A stretch of 64,000 nt of DNA, from assembly GCA_037957365.1 (NCBI GenBank), contig JARHVA010003528.1, forward strand, positions 861,001 through 925,000, given 5' to 3'. Below, one piece after another: positions 11,830-23,059 of this stretch (the stretch's first letter is position 1; each line of letters opens with the position of its first letter). The DNA is from Torreya grandis. Its lineage: Eukaryota > Streptophyta > Pinopsida > Cupressales > Taxaceae. The notes beneath the pieces were generated by a model. It was not told where the DNA came from. It did not search any database and was given only the letters and a program-made list of their open reading frames with translations. A program made the position numbers and the translations under genes.

Positions 11830-12325
11830 CTCTAGCCGCTTGAACCATGTTAAACCTTAAACCTTTGAACCTGCTAAAAGTGCATTGGTTCATTAGTTCA
11901 TCAGTTCATTATGTCTCTTTTATTCCATTGCTTCCTTGTTCTTTCTAATCTCTTTGATCTTCATCTCACTAGTTGAACCTTTGAACCTATGAACTTGTTG
12001 AATCTTATGGTTTAAGGTTCAACGGTTCAATCGGTTCATTCTTTTTATTTGGCTAAGTCCCTTTTATATCTTTGAACCAAGTGGATTGAACTATTTAAAT
12101 GTTAAACCCATTAAATTAATGAACCAAAATGGTTCAAGGTTCAATAGTTCAATGATTCAATCCTTTGAAACTTTTTAAGTGCTTGGAGCCTTGGAACTTT
12201 GAAACGGTTGAACTTTGAACCTTGACAAATGCACTTAACTCTTGCTAATGATGTTGAACCTTTGAACCCATTAAACCTATTAAACCAAAATGGTTTAATG
12301 TTCAATGGTTCAATCTTTGCTTAGA
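11830..12325. repeat. GGTTCAA/TTGAACC heptamer array in U3
   Basis: Same array as in the left LTR of element A, with some copies lost by transitions (for example TTAAACC and GGTTTAA). In the minus orientation it lies in the first quarter of the LTR, more than 1 kb upstream of the TATA region. Confidence 0.78.
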
Positions 12326-12651
12326 AGCTTACCGTTGAACCAACTTTGAGATCACCTAAGTGTTGAGAGCTTGCTTCTTTCCTGGAGAGTCCGTAGAAAT
12401 CAACCTGCGAAGCCCATAGAACTTGGCCTGCAGAGTCCATAGATTTTCTTCTTGTAGAGTCCATAGATTCAAGCCTACATATTCCATATATTCAAGCCTA
12501 TAGAGTCCATATATTTTTGAAAAAACTTTGAAAAATGAAGAACCTAAATGCTCAGAACAATTTTTGAAATGGGAAGAGAGGATTTTGGTCTGTAGGACCA
12601 AAATAGTTCAAATGTTGTCCCTAAAATGAGTGATATTTTTGGTGGACAACA

Positions 12652-14200
12652 CATTACATGAAAGATGAATTTAGACCATGATTAGCCTTATCAAGCTTGA
12701 CCATTACCAAAAATTGGAAATCTTGAAATAACACAATCCACCAATATATATGACCATGCAATACTAGTTTATTTATTAAGTACTTTAGTGCCTCATGGTC
12801 TGTGAATAAAAATGGAGTTACCAATAGGTATTGATAAATTGTATAGAAAGTATAGACCACATAAAATTATTCACATTATATAATTGTGGAGTTCTATTTA
12901 TCTATATTAAGCTTTCAACTTTAAAAATATATATATATATGGTGATCCAAGTTTCCCTCACAAGGATGATAAAGGATAGCAATGACTTCCATGATGGAAG
13001 TATCGACATGGATATGAAAAGGATTGGTCTAGTATAGAAACTAGAGAATAGGTGTGGTGATAATATTATCTTTAAGTGAAAAAAAGGCTTACTACTGAGC
13101 ACTGATCTAGATAAATTGATCATTTTGTTTTAGTAACTTCTCTAGAGGCTTGGAAATCCTAACATATCTACAAATAGAATTTATATAATATCCATTATGT
13201 CCTAAGAAGGCGTGGACCTATCTTTCGGTGGTAGACACTAGAATTCAAATTATAGCAACAATCTTAGTTGGCTCCACTAAAATTACATCATGACATATGC
13301 CATTACCAAGGAGAATGCCAAATGGGGTAGCAAATAGACATTTCTTAATATTTAAGAAAACATGAATGTTTTGATAGTGCTCAAGCATTAGTCAAATATT
13401 GGAAAAATAGTTTTTCAATAATCTATAAATAGTTTAGTCATCAAGGTATACCTAAAGGAGCTTATGAATAAAGTCCTTGAAAGCTTCAACTACAATCCAA
13501 GAGAACATAGTAGGAGCATTCTTCAACCCAAATGGCATTACATTATAAGCAAATGATCCCAACTCAGTTGTAAATTCCATCTTGGGATAATCTTATTTTG
13601 AAATCTAAATGTTATGGTACTAAAGAAGCCATCCATAAATGTATAAATTTTACACCCAACAACTCTTTCAAGTTTCTCTTTAGTGAAAAGTGTCAAGAAG
13701 GGGTAGGTAACACAAGAAGAGTTAAGTAGCCTATAATACACATCAATCTATATGCATACATCCCTATTGATACTTATAACCATAGGACTCACCCACTCAA
13801 ACTCATAAATTGGAGTAATGAATCCCCCTATAACATATTATTAATATCTTCCTTGACTCAAGAGCACAAATTAGGATTCATCTAATCAGGCCTCTTCTTA
13901 ATAGGTCAAACACCTTATACCAACTTTATTTGCATTTTTCCCAAAGAAGAATGCACATCCTTCATTTTAATATAGGTTAATGGGAAAACATGTTGATACT
14001 CTTTTAATATCTCAAATATCTTAGTGATCTTTGTATCAAACTAGTGATCCCCACTATATCCATCTTAGGCACTTCCTCCATGCCAATATTATGTTGAATA
14101 CTATATAGAAGCACCAAGTATGGGTGTTATTTTATCTTAAATGGTGTTTCAAACATTTTGAGCACCATACTTCTTATGCACAACTAAATGATCAATTGAT
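12652..14200 (-). pseudogene. Element H: reverse transcriptase and RNase H (broken)
   Basis: The minus strand carries RT from about 14000 to 13250: a VKEDINNML / EWVSPMV segment, YTFMDGFF near 13640, MPFGL-like NAIWVE near 13535 and CLFATPFGILLG-like sequence near 13330 in shifted frames. RNase H follows, ending FTDHEALKYLINKLVLHG and FQDFQFLV at 12800-12700. The order and motifs match plant Ty3/gypsy pol. Stops and frameshifts are frequent, so it cannot work. The left edge is the insertion point of element A and the right edge that of element C. Protease continues at 19275 and integrase at 5311. Confidence 0.85.
14196..14200. repeat. Target-site duplication of element C (TTGAT)
   Basis: TTGAT precedes TGTTAAGC at 14201 and follows CCAACA at 19275-19279. 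It is a perfect 5 bp match. Confidence 0.9.
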
Positions 14201-15457
14201 TGTTAAGCATGAAATATACTGAGAGGGGGGGGTGAATCAGTATATCATATAACTTATAAAACTTTCCCTTAACCAAAATCCACTTAATCAAACATTCAAG
14301 ATATGCAATAAAACTCAAACATTAAACACCACACAAGATAGAGAGAGACACCAGATATCACATGGAAAGCTAATGTGGGAAAAACCACGGAGAATAATCT
14401 AAAGTATATGAATGAACACCAACCCAAATAATATTTGCAAGCACCAACTTACAGGAGCACCAACCCCTTTGTTGAGCACCAACCTAATAACTATTCATGA
14501 GCACTAACCCACAAGAGCACCAACCCCTTTGTTGAACAATAACCTAGCAACTATTTGTGAGCACCAACCCCTTTACCAAGCACTAACCTAGTAACAATTC
14601 ATGAGCACCAACCCACAAGAGCACTAACCCCTTTGCTAAGTACCAACCCAAAAACAATTTGTGAGCACCAACCCACAGGAGTACCAATCACTTTGTCAAG
14701 CACCAACCCAACAACAATTCATGAGTACCAATCCACAGGAGCACCAACCCCTTTGTTTATACCACACACCTATCTCTCAATGTTTCTATCTCAACAAATG
14801 ATAGTTCAATACAACATCTCTTTCCTCTCTCTCACCTTTTCTCTTCTAATCTAGATATAACAAATGAAAATCATATACATCTCTCACAATTGCTCTTCTA
14901 AGCTAGATATTACAATATCAAATCAACCTCTATCTCTCATATTACAAATGGCTTCTCAAGCCTTTATTTATATCTTTCCAAATGACCTTTGGCCTTCCCC
15001 CTTTATGACCCTTTAATCCTCATGGAAAATGGTGCCAAGCTTGTATGACCCTTCATATACTTGCCTTTTAAAAGTCATGTGGTGACCCTTCATGATCAAA
15101 AATGTCCTTCCCTCTTTTTTCCTTATCGTGGTGACTTTTCATATTCCTTAAAGTGTCCCTTCAAGAGAAATTGTGCCCTTCCTCTTTTGTCTTCACTTGG
15201 TGACTCTTGGAATTCCCCAAGATGACTCTTCATGGGAAAATGCATCCCATCCTTCTTTTGTCTTTACCTTGTGGCTCTTTGACTTGTCCATGGGCCCTTC
15301 TTTTGTCTCATATGCAACCAAAAATATATTCATTAATATTAAATAAATATTAACTCACATTAGCCAAGATAAATCTATTACAAACAACATTAAATGTAAT
15401 GGGGCTTTTATCACCAATAATTTTAGACCTTTGACATCAATGACAATATTTCCAATA
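14201..15457 (-). repeat. Element C 3-prime LTR (left copy)
   Basis: It aligns with 18109-19274, sharing for example CACCACACAAGATAGAGAG and AACATTAAATG. It is about 90 bp longer, mainly because the internal minisatellite has more units. It ends TTTCCAATA, where the partner keeps TTTCCAACA. Confidence 0.88.
14398..14760. repeat. GAGCACCAACCC minisatellite in element C LTR
   Basis: GAGCACCAACCC and near variants recur about every 25-40 bp, grouped in larger units of about 60-70 bp that include AACAATTCATGAGCACCAAC and CCCCTTTGT. The right LTR has the same array with fewer units. Confidence 0.8.
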
Positions 15458-15472
15458 ATCTCCCCCTTTGTC
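15458..15472 (-). other. Element C polypurine tract
   Basis: The minus strand reads GACAAAGGGGGAGAT directly against the 3-prime LTR, the normal place for plus-strand DNA priming. Confidence 0.8.
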
Positions 15473-15731
15473 ATTAATGGTAACCTCAATCTTGAAACTG
15501 CCACATCATGTTACCTGCACATCCTATAATCTAAAAACATATAGTAACTCCCCCTTACTGTATTACCCTGTACATATTCCCTATACCTATTTTTGCACCT
15601 ATACCTATACCTATTATTCTCTCCCTTTGACATCAATGGCAAAGGGCCTACCTGGAGCTAACACTTAGCTCCCCCTCAATTGATGCTGAACATCAATGGT
15701 AGGAAGTAATAGAAATTACTCCCAACTCCTC
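15473..15731. other. Element C: short non-coding stretch after protease
   Basis: Holds a CCTATACCTATACC-type simple repeat near 15580-15620 and no coding similarity. The integrase, RT and RNase H that normally follow are missing here, so the deletion junction must lie near 15730. Confidence 0.55.
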
Positions 15732-16160
15732 TCACAGATCTTTAATTGTATCCTTTGATCGTGCCTTTGAGAAGATATCTGACAATACATATACATTGTT
15801 CCCTATGCTTTGAGCATCTATAATCAACTCATTTGAATCTTTTCTTCTAATCTCACAACCTTTAGCATAAAACTTTAATATGTATCCTTGATCACATATT
15901 TGACTAACACTCAATAGATTATGATTAAGACCTTTTACATATAAAACATTCTTAGTCTTAGTTCTACCATAATGCAAACTCAAAGTACCTTTTCTAGCTA
16001 TTCTGGTAGTGGTTTTATCTCCAAATCTCACTGTACCACCATTGATCTTCTTTAGATTAATGAACTTACTTTTATCTCCTATCATATGCCTTGAACATCT
16101 ACTATCAATTAACCATGGCTGATCTTTATCTCTTACATGTAGAGTTGTTTGAACCATCAT
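15732..16160 (-). pseudogene. Element C: copia protease and gag-pre-integrase
   Basis: A 142-residue uninterrupted minus-strand frame. PWLIDSRCSRHMIGDKSKF near residues 15-33 is the copia protease active-site region, with the catalytic D-S-G changed to D-S-R. Then come VRFGDKTTTRIARKGTLSL and NVLYVKGLNHNLLSVSQICD, the conserved gag-pre-integrase segment. The frame ends soon after VYVLSDIFSKARSK, before any integrase zinc finger. The protease would cleave the gag polyprotein; the Gly-to-Arg change probably inactivates it. The frame is open at both ends of this segment, but gag upstream has stops. Confidence 0.85.
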
Positions 16161-17716
16161 AGAATCTTTAGGTTGTTTCTTCTGCCATGAACATGTCTAA
16201 ACCTTCTTCTTGATGAATGGAGCTTTGAAACTCTAATCCTTCTTCTTAATGAATGGAGCTTTGAAACTCTAATCCTTCTTAACTAACTCGAACATGCTTC
16301 TATAATACTGAGCTATGTGTCTAAAGTTGTTGCACTTGTAGCATATTATGGTCTCTTCATCAAAGTTTGATATAGGAGCAAAAGAGTTGTGGCTTCTGCT
16401 TGAATCTACTTGATTTTCCTTCTTATTTCTCAAATTGTTAGCTCTTTTTATACATTCTAATTTCTTGTGACCATATCCATTACAATAAAAAAATAGCCGT
16501 AAAAATAAAACCTACCTATATATCTTTGACTTGATTACCTTTTGTAGCTTTGTTTCTTCCAGCCTTCTCTATTTGAAATGTCCTCTATATTTTTCACTTC
16601 TCCCCTTTTTGTTTCCTCTTTTGTAAGAGCTTCAGCATAGCTCTTTTTATTTTCAAAACTAATCCATGTCTTATCTTAATTTGCTTTTTGACATTCCAAT
16701 ATCTTATTCAGCACGTTAGTGCTATCCTCAAATTTTGAATCACTAACTAATTTATCATTGACTACTTTCTCAATATCTTATTTTAAAGAGGCAATTTCAA
16801 TAACATACCTTTGACATTCTTTTCTTGTTATTTCCAATTGTGCTATGAGATCTTCTTCATTCTTCTTGGCTTTTTCCAAGTGTTCTTGTAGATCTTCAAT
16901 CATTTCCTTTTACTCCTGTTCATTTTTCTCGATCTGGCACTTTAATCTTTGATTCTTCTTCTCAACAACTTTTAACTCTTCTAGGGCACAAATGAGTTCT
17001 CCTTCCATATTCACTTCAGCTTCTTCCTCTTCTTCTTCTTGATCATCTTCATGTATGGCCATGAATAGAATCTCTTCCTCTTCTGAATCATTGACTCCAC
17101 TATCTTCAACTGAGCTAGGATTCTTAGAATATAGGCCCTTCTTCTCAAATCCCTTCTTAGATTTGCCTTTGAAATTCTTCTTATATGTAGGCTTTTCTTC
17201 TTCATCATCATTACCCTTATTTGGGCATCTAGCTGAAAAATGTCCAATCTTTCAACAATTAAAACATTTAAAAAGTAATTTTCCTTGATATTTACCTATT
17301 CCCCTTTTTGTCTTACAAATGAAAAGTGCTCCATTGTCATCTTCATCATCACTAGAACTATCACTTGATTCTTGAATCTTAGCTTTCTCTTTCTTTGATG
17401 TCTTCAAAGCCACTTCTCTCTTTGAGGGTTTATCTTATTCTATTCACATCTCATATGCCATGAGAATACCATGAAGCTCATCCATCTTTAGCTTGGCCAA
17501 ATTCTTCATCTCCTCGATTGCCAAAACCTTTGCATCATATCTCATTGGTAGAGATCTCAAAACCTTTTGTACCACTATTGACTCATCCAACATTTCTCCA
17601 AGAACTTGAATCTAATTTATGATTTGAACAACTTGTAAAAGATAACTTGTTATATCTTCTTCTTCTTCCATCTTCAAACTTTAAAACTATCTTCTAAAAG
17701 TCTGAAGCTTAGCTTA
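16161..17716 (-). pseudogene. Element C: gag middle part with two zinc knuckles
   Basis: At 17262-17222 the minus strand reads C-FN-C-stop-KIG-H-FSAR-C, a CX2CX4HX4C knuckle with one CGA-to-TGA stop. An acidic stretch follows (17130-17030), then a long Lys/Glu-rich coiled-coil-like region (17000-16700). A second knuckle, C-YK-C-NNFR-H-IAQY-Y near 16350-16310, has its last Cys changed to Tyr. Two knuckles around a coiled coil are known in large-gag plant copia elements. Knuckles bind element RNA during packaging. Several stops are present. Confidence 0.75.
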
Positions 17717-18094
17717 CTAAACCTTTCCATCACCTTTGTAAATATTCTCAAGTTTTACCCAAGTTTCATGAGCATATTTACATTGCATAACTTTAACAAA
17801 TTTAGATTCACATAAACCACATAAAATAGCATTTAAAGCTTTAGCATTACATTCACTTGCCTTCTTTTTTGCTGGAGTAATTGTAGATGTCTGTGGCTCT
17901 TCATATTCCTCTACCACTGCTTTCCATATGTCGAATCCAAGGGACATCAAATAAACCTTCATTCTCATGCTCCAAAAAGCATAATTCATCCCATCAAACA
18001 AAGTGGCCTTATTTGTAAGAAATCCTTCTTGTGATCCAGCCATCATGCTTTCCTGGTCTACCTTCAAGCTGTAAAACTTTTCAAAAAGTAACTT
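17717..18094 (-). pseudogene. Element C: copia gag N-terminal domain (UBN2 type)
   Basis: The minus strand gives LFDGMNYAFWSMRMKVYLMS and LGFDIWKAVVEEYEEP, then NAILCGLCESKFVKVMQC and AHETWVKLENIYKGDGKV, the usual copia gag core. The likely start is the Met of MAGSQEGFL near 18043. An upstream in-frame Met exists but would begin inside the LTR, on the far side of the primer site. This stretch itself has no stop; it is broken just downstream. Confidence 0.85.
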
Positions 18095-18106
18095 GCTCTG
18101 ATACCA
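18095..18106 (-). other. Element C primer binding site (initiator-Met tRNA)
   Basis: The minus strand TGGTATCAGAGC is the classic primer site matching the 3-prime end of plant initiator-Met tRNA, 2 nt from the 5-prime LTR. Confidence 0.92.
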
Positions 18107-18108
18107 AT

Positions 18109-19274
18109 TATTAAGCACATAATATATTACGAGGGGGGGTGAATTAGTATATCATATATCTTATAAAACTTTCCCTTAACCAAAATCCATTTAATCAAAC
18201 ACTCAATATATGCAATAAAACTCAAATAATAAACACCACACAAGATAGAGAGACACCAGATATAACATGGAAACCCAATGTGGGAAAAACCATAGACAAC
18301 AATCTCAAGTATATGAATGAGCACCAACCTAAACAATATTCACAAGCACCAACTTGTAGGAGCACCAACCCCTTTGCTGAGCACCAACCCAACAACTATT
18401 CATGAGCACCAACCTATAGGAGCACCAACCTAGAAACTATTCATGAGAACCAACCCATAAGAGCACCAACCCCTTTACCAAGCACCAACCCACAAGAGCA
18501 CCAACCCTTTTATCGAGCACCAACCCAATAACAATTTGTGAGCACAAACCCATAAGAGCACCAACCCCCTTTGTGTATACCACACACCTATCTCTTAATG
18601 TTGCTATCTTAACAAATGATAGTTCAATACAACATATATTTCCTCTCTCACACATTTTCTCTTCTAAGCTAGATATAACAAATACAAATCATATTCATCT
18701 CTCACAATTTCTCTTCTAAGATAGATATTGCAATATTAAATCAACCTCTATCTCTCATATTACAAATGGCTTCTCAAGCCTTTATTTATAGCTTTCCAAA
18801 TGACCTTTGGCCTCCCCACTTTGTGACCCTTCAATCCTCATGGAAAATGGCACCAAACTTGTATGACCCTTCATATCCTTGCCTTTGAAAAGTCATGTGG
18901 TGACCCTTCATGATCAAAAACATCCTTCCCTCTTTTGTCCTTATCTTGGTGACTTTTCATATTCCTCAAAGTGTCCTTTCATGAGAAATTGTGCCCTTCC
19001 TCTTTTGTCTTCACTTGGTGACTCTTGAATTCTCCAAGATAACTCTTCATGGGAAAATGCGTCCCATCCTTCTTTTGTCTTTACCCCATGGCTCTTTGAT
19101 TTCTCCATGGGTCCTTCTTTTGTCTCATATGCAACCAAAAATATTTTCGTGAATATTAAATAAATATTAACTCACATTAGCCAAGATAAATCTATTACAA
19201 ATAACATTAAATGCAATAGGGATTTTATCACCAATAATGCTAGACCTTTGACATCAATGACAATATTTCCAACA
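18109..19274 (-). repeat. Element C 5-prime LTR (right copy)
   Basis: Begins TATTAAGC (G-to-A at the second base) and ends TTTCCAACA. It pairs with 14201-15457. Its minisatellite lies at 18310-18580. No clear TATA box was fixed. Confidence 0.88.
18310..18580. repeat. GAGCACCAACCC minisatellite, right LTR of element C
   Basis: Shorter version of the array at 14398-14760, about 90 bp less, with the same units (AGGAGCACCAACCCCTTTGC and relatives). Confidence 0.78.
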
Positions 19275-20349
19275 TTGATGAGTTAGGTGGATTAGATGTA
19301 GCACCTTCATAAACCTAATACACAATTTCTTACTTACCCTTATAGATTTGATCTCTGAGTGCATGGTCTAGTACAAGTTCAGGCAGTGGAGAGGATGCCT
19401 TCTCATCAAGTTCATTAAAATAATCAAGCCTTCCTCTTGTGTACCATGCATATATCTGATATAATCTTTAATTGGGGTTGGGTCACCTATGAGAGTTTGA
19501 CACATGTCTTATAGTGTAAGACATAAATCCATCTATGGAAATGAATATGATAATTCCATAATCATGTTACTCTTAAGAAGATGCCATGAAATTGTGTCTA
19601 GATGGAACTAGTCATGGGAATACCACCCTATATTCTTAGTGTGTAGAGTTCCATAAAATGTGTGAACCCAAAGGTAATTAGGCAATAAGGTTTAATCTAC
19701 CATACACATAGTCTCACAAGATTCAAGGTGAGGTTATAGAGTGTTCATTCCACTATAACTGATGGTTCCATATATATAATTATCATGGTGAAATTTATGG
19801 TGAAAAGTATAATTAACTCAATCTCAAGTAATAAAATGATTTTAATGAGTTCACCATCATTAAGCATCTATGCCATTAAAAACATGAATAATGGATCATA
19901 CTTGATCAACATTAGAGTCATAGAAGGCTGCCAACTACTATACAAACTTACAAACTTCCATTTGACCATGAAACCTTGGAGCTTAATCTAGTCTTGTTAG
20001 TGACACAAACATGATTTGTCCATGAAGGAGACAAATAAACATATGGAATTTATGATACTTCTATAGAGTATCATTGTGACTACCTATAACACCACATATT
20101 ATCCTAATAAGATCATAGTCACCTTCAGCCTAATAGTCATAGACATTATTAGTAGTGTCAAATAGAGATTGTGTATTCATTTTTATGTGAGATGACATAT
20201 GGGGTGGAGTCATGGTATTCATTATGAAGCTATGACATTATAATTATGGTTGATTTCTTCATCAATATTGACTGGTTCAACAAAGGAAATCTCATGATCA
20301 TGCTCTAAAGGAATGGCAACATGTTATTCATCATTCTTAAAGGTTATGT
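19275..20349 (-). pseudogene. Element H: protease to RT linker (degraded)
   Basis: No confident domain. By position it is the stretch between protease and RT of the H polyprotein, cut by element C. Many stops. Confidence 0.5.
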
Positions 20350-20700
20350 ATCACTTCTTAAATATCAAACCAAAACTATTGGTGTAGCACCATGGGTGAT
20401 CCAATAGAGTTTAGAAGTCATCAGCCTCGACCAACTCTATGGCTTCAAAATAAGCTTTGAAAGTGACACTAAGGATATCCATGGTGGAATACTTAAGTAC
20501 ACCAATGTCTAAAGTATGAGTCTTGGTAGACATAAAGAACACATTGGGTGAAGGTTGAAAAGTTAGGATGGACATCTTCTACCAGACATCCTTTGTGAGA
20601 ACATTTAATCCAATACCAATATCAACTAAAATATCCTAGATAACCCATCTATCTATGTCAAGATTTACTAGTATATCCTTATCCCCTTTTAAGATAGGCT
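20350..20700 (-). pseudogene. Element H: retropepsin-type protease (broken)
   Basis: The minus strand reads ILVDIGIGLNVLTKDVW from about 20632, matching the gypsy protease active site (DxG followed by hydrophobic residues). TFQPSPNVFF and GVLKYSTMDI follow, and ELVEADDF-stop-TLLDHPW ends near 20400, the usual LLGRPW motif. It would cut the gag-pol polyprotein. The catalytic Asp is present, but stops interrupt the frame. Confidence 0.82.
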
Positions 20701-21656
20701 AAATGGGAGTTTCTTTCCATCATTCATGGATGAACTGATGATATTTAGTAGGCCTAAGCATATTATTCTTTAACTAATTTCATAATAAGGGTACAATGTC
20801 CTCATCTAGTAGTAGTTTGTATAGCTCTTGAACTTCATCTCGTATTGTATCATGAAGGTCTATAGCTTTATGCATATTAGTTCATGTAGCAGCATCAAGA
20901 TCCTTGAGGAACCATATATCTCCCTAAAATTCTCTTAATAGTTTCATAGTGTCATGGATCACCTCCTTCTACTACTAAACATCAGGATAGAGAGTATCAC
21001 AAGGCTACTCATGCTAAAATTTATCAATAGGGGGATTAGGCATAGACTAGTATTGACCACCACTCCATGTTTTAATATTAAATTTATGAATCATTAGAGT
21101 TATAAGGCATGGTATCCATTATGTATTTTCAATATGTATCATGAAAGCACCCTTCTCATTTATTTCCTTCATAATATCAGTGTATAATTCATGGCACTCC
21201 TCCAAATGGTGTTCATTTTTACAAAAACCAGATGTAAGATATACTAGATAATCACACTGGTAGTGCTCAAGATAATTGCACTTACAACAAGTTTTTGGTG
21301 GAAATAATCCACCTCCACTAGTTATTTTCAACATATGTCTAATGTGTACCCCTTGTGCATGGCTCATGAATTTCACTAATGAGATGATAATCATTAGTAT
21401 CATGAGTGTATGCATCACATATATTGAAATAGGTGGACACCTTTAAGTGACTGACATGTTGTATTAGAGGACAATCCTAAAAATCATTTTCTTCCTATAA
21501 AATATCTTAATATTTATTCAACATGGCTCAAATGTTCTTACAAGGACAAATATTCTAGTTTTGGCCTTTAAACTCATAGTTTACACACCATAATCTATTA
21601 TAGGTATCATGATCATTATGTGGAGTAAGATTTTCTAGATGATATGTCATTATATC
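20701..21656 (-). pseudogene. Element H: gag C-terminal part with zinc knuckle
   Basis: The minus-strand frame at 21418-21119 contains C-CK-C-NYLE-H-YQCD-Y, a CCHC knuckle whose last Cys has become Tyr. SGFCKNEHHLEECHELYTDI follows, a second Cys/His cluster as seen in some plant gypsy gags. Gag continues upstream beyond element B at 30341. Confidence 0.7.
21652..21656. repeat. Probable decayed target-site duplication of element B
   Basis: ATATC lies before the left terminus and GCATC (30341-30345) after the right one. The two differences are both transitions, which fits decay of an original GCATC. Confidence 0.55.
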
Positions 21657-21817
21657 TGTTGGGTGAATATTTTGTCAGCCAGCTAATTGGTGACCAAAAT
21701 AGTTCCTATCACCACAACATAGGGAGATTGGTCATCCAATGTTGCAGGTTTACCACATCCAAAAGGGACAAATCTCTCTTCTCATCAAGGGGAGGTTCCT
21801 TATTAAATATGCAGAGG

Positions 21818-21818
<1 letters not shown>

Positions 21819-21854
<36 letters not shown>
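21819..21854. repeat. (TA)18 microsatellite at the TATA position
   Basis: Eighteen TA units stand where the other three LTRs of the family read CTATATACTATATATATAAG. This is an expansion within the LTR promoter region of the 3-prime copy. Confidence 0.9.
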
Positions 21855-21856
<2 letters not shown>

Positions 21857-23059
21857 TAGAAAGTAAGACACAAGGGTGGAATGAACCATCCATCTCTCTT
21901 TTTTTAGAGATGATGCTAACAAATAGAGGAGAAATCTTGGGTGATTGGTGAAGGCACTTATCTTCTTTCAAAAGTAACATCAGCCAAGAGCCAGATCCCT
22001 TCCTAGATAGTAGAAATCCTAGTGAAGCAATAGAAGGCACTTCTCTTCTTTCAGAAGTGCTTGTTCTTGCAAACAGTAGGACTCTTTCTAGTAACAAGTG
22101 ACTGGTAACCAGGTCCAAAGTAACCAACAATCTAAGATGTAGCTCAAATTCTCCACCTTGACTACCCTATAGTATAACACAAAGGATAATGGGTGCACAA
22201 ATTCATCCCAAAATCCTCAACACAGAAAGAAAGTAAAAACACACGCTGAAAACAATTGTGAAAGCACAAAGTCTTTTCACAGTTATTTTCAGGACACCTC
22301 CCTTTTTTACCTTCATTAATTCTACTTTTTAAATCAAATAAACAAGAATGATTTCAAAAAATAGACATAAGAACAATCTCCTAAAGTAGCACAAGCTATC
22401 ACAGCATAAAGTCTACAAGTAACTTGCTTTCTCATTCAATCAAAGAAATATGAACTACAATTTGAGCTCAAAGTCTCAGTAATGCCTTTCAATTTGGGTA
22501 GAGTTTCACTTTTGGTAATGGAAAGATATCCCTTGTAACAATGAAAGAGTTTAAATTATATAGAGGCCAGGAGAGACTTGGCACTTTGTTTGATGGAGTG
22601 ACCTATGTTGCACAATTAATGCCTTGGTTGCATTTTTTATTCTATCAAGAAGGGCCATTTTGGAGCAGGGTAGCTACCTTAACTATGGCATGTTGGTTCA
22701 TCTTCTTTGTCTTCTCCTAAGTCTAAATCACTCATTCAATCACTTGTTAGCCACACAAATGTCTATTCTACCTTTAATTCAAAGGGGACAAATAGGCTAC
22801 ACTTTCAATGTTTGTAGGCCCTAAATATCTACCTAGCAAACTGCTTCACCTACTTGAATTAACTCTCATTGAGTTTCCCTCTTTGACTCTTCCTTCTCTT
22901 GGTCCCAGCCTTAGGGTCTTTGAATGCATCAGGTCCTTATTCTAAGCCTACAAGGATCAATCAAATGCTTCACTACAATAATTTTGATATCTATGGGTCT
23001 CTCTTCCTTTGAAGGTTAACATCTGGCCATTTGGCCCAATTTTGACATTTGTAGGCCTA

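Larger units (their letters stand above)
5312..12651 (-). mobile_element. Element A: non-autonomous gag plus RNase H LTR retrotransposon
   Basis: Complete insertion of 7340 bp: LTRs at 5312-7531 and 10442-12651, internal region 7532-10441, duplication CATTA. The termini are TGTTGGGTG and GGACAACA, inverted TGTTG/CAACA. Orientation is minus: the primer site (10419-10436) abuts the right LTR and gag begins just beyond it. The internal region encodes a decayed gag and, at its far end, an archaeal-type RNase H-like domain. I see no protease, RT or integrase, so it must have depended on another element for movement. It sits in the pol gene of element H between RNase H and integrase. LTRs differ mostly by transitions. 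Element B is a second member with the same layout. Confidence 0.9.
10442..12651 (-). repeat. Element A 5-prime LTR (right copy)
   Basis: Partner of 5312-7531. On the minus strand it begins TGTTGTCCACC and ends AATATTCACCCAACA. Order from the 5-prime end: heptamer array (about 12320-11830), a long U3, two imperfect direct repeats with an ACTTCT/AGAAGT inverted repeat (about 10830 and 10740), TATA region (10619-10583), then about 140 nt of R-U5. Confidence 0.88.
14201..19274 (-). mobile_element. Element C: truncated Ty1/copia element (gag and protease only)
   Basis: A 5074 bp insertion with LTRs 14201-15457 and 18109-19274, duplication TTGAT, termini TGTTAAGC and TTTCCAACA. A primer site complementary to initiator-Met tRNA (TGGTATCAGAGC) and a purine tract (AAAGGGGGAGAT) mark minus orientation. 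The internal 2.65 kb codes for UBN2-type gag, a CCHC knuckle, a coiled-coil stretch, a second knuckle, protease and the gag-pre-integrase segment. Coding then stops, and integrase, RT and RNase H are absent. The gag layout resembles large-gag plant copia (Sirevirus-like) elements. Inserted in element H between protease and RT. Confidence 0.9.

Noticed and set aside
14398..14760. Regularly spaced repeats in element C as a CRISPR array
   Set aside because: The spacers are themselves repetitive, unit length varies and the array lies inside a plant LTR.
18095..18106. TGGTATCAGAGC as part of a tRNA gene
   Set aside because: It is the complement of the tRNA end, directly beside an LTR, so it is a primer site; no tRNA body is present.
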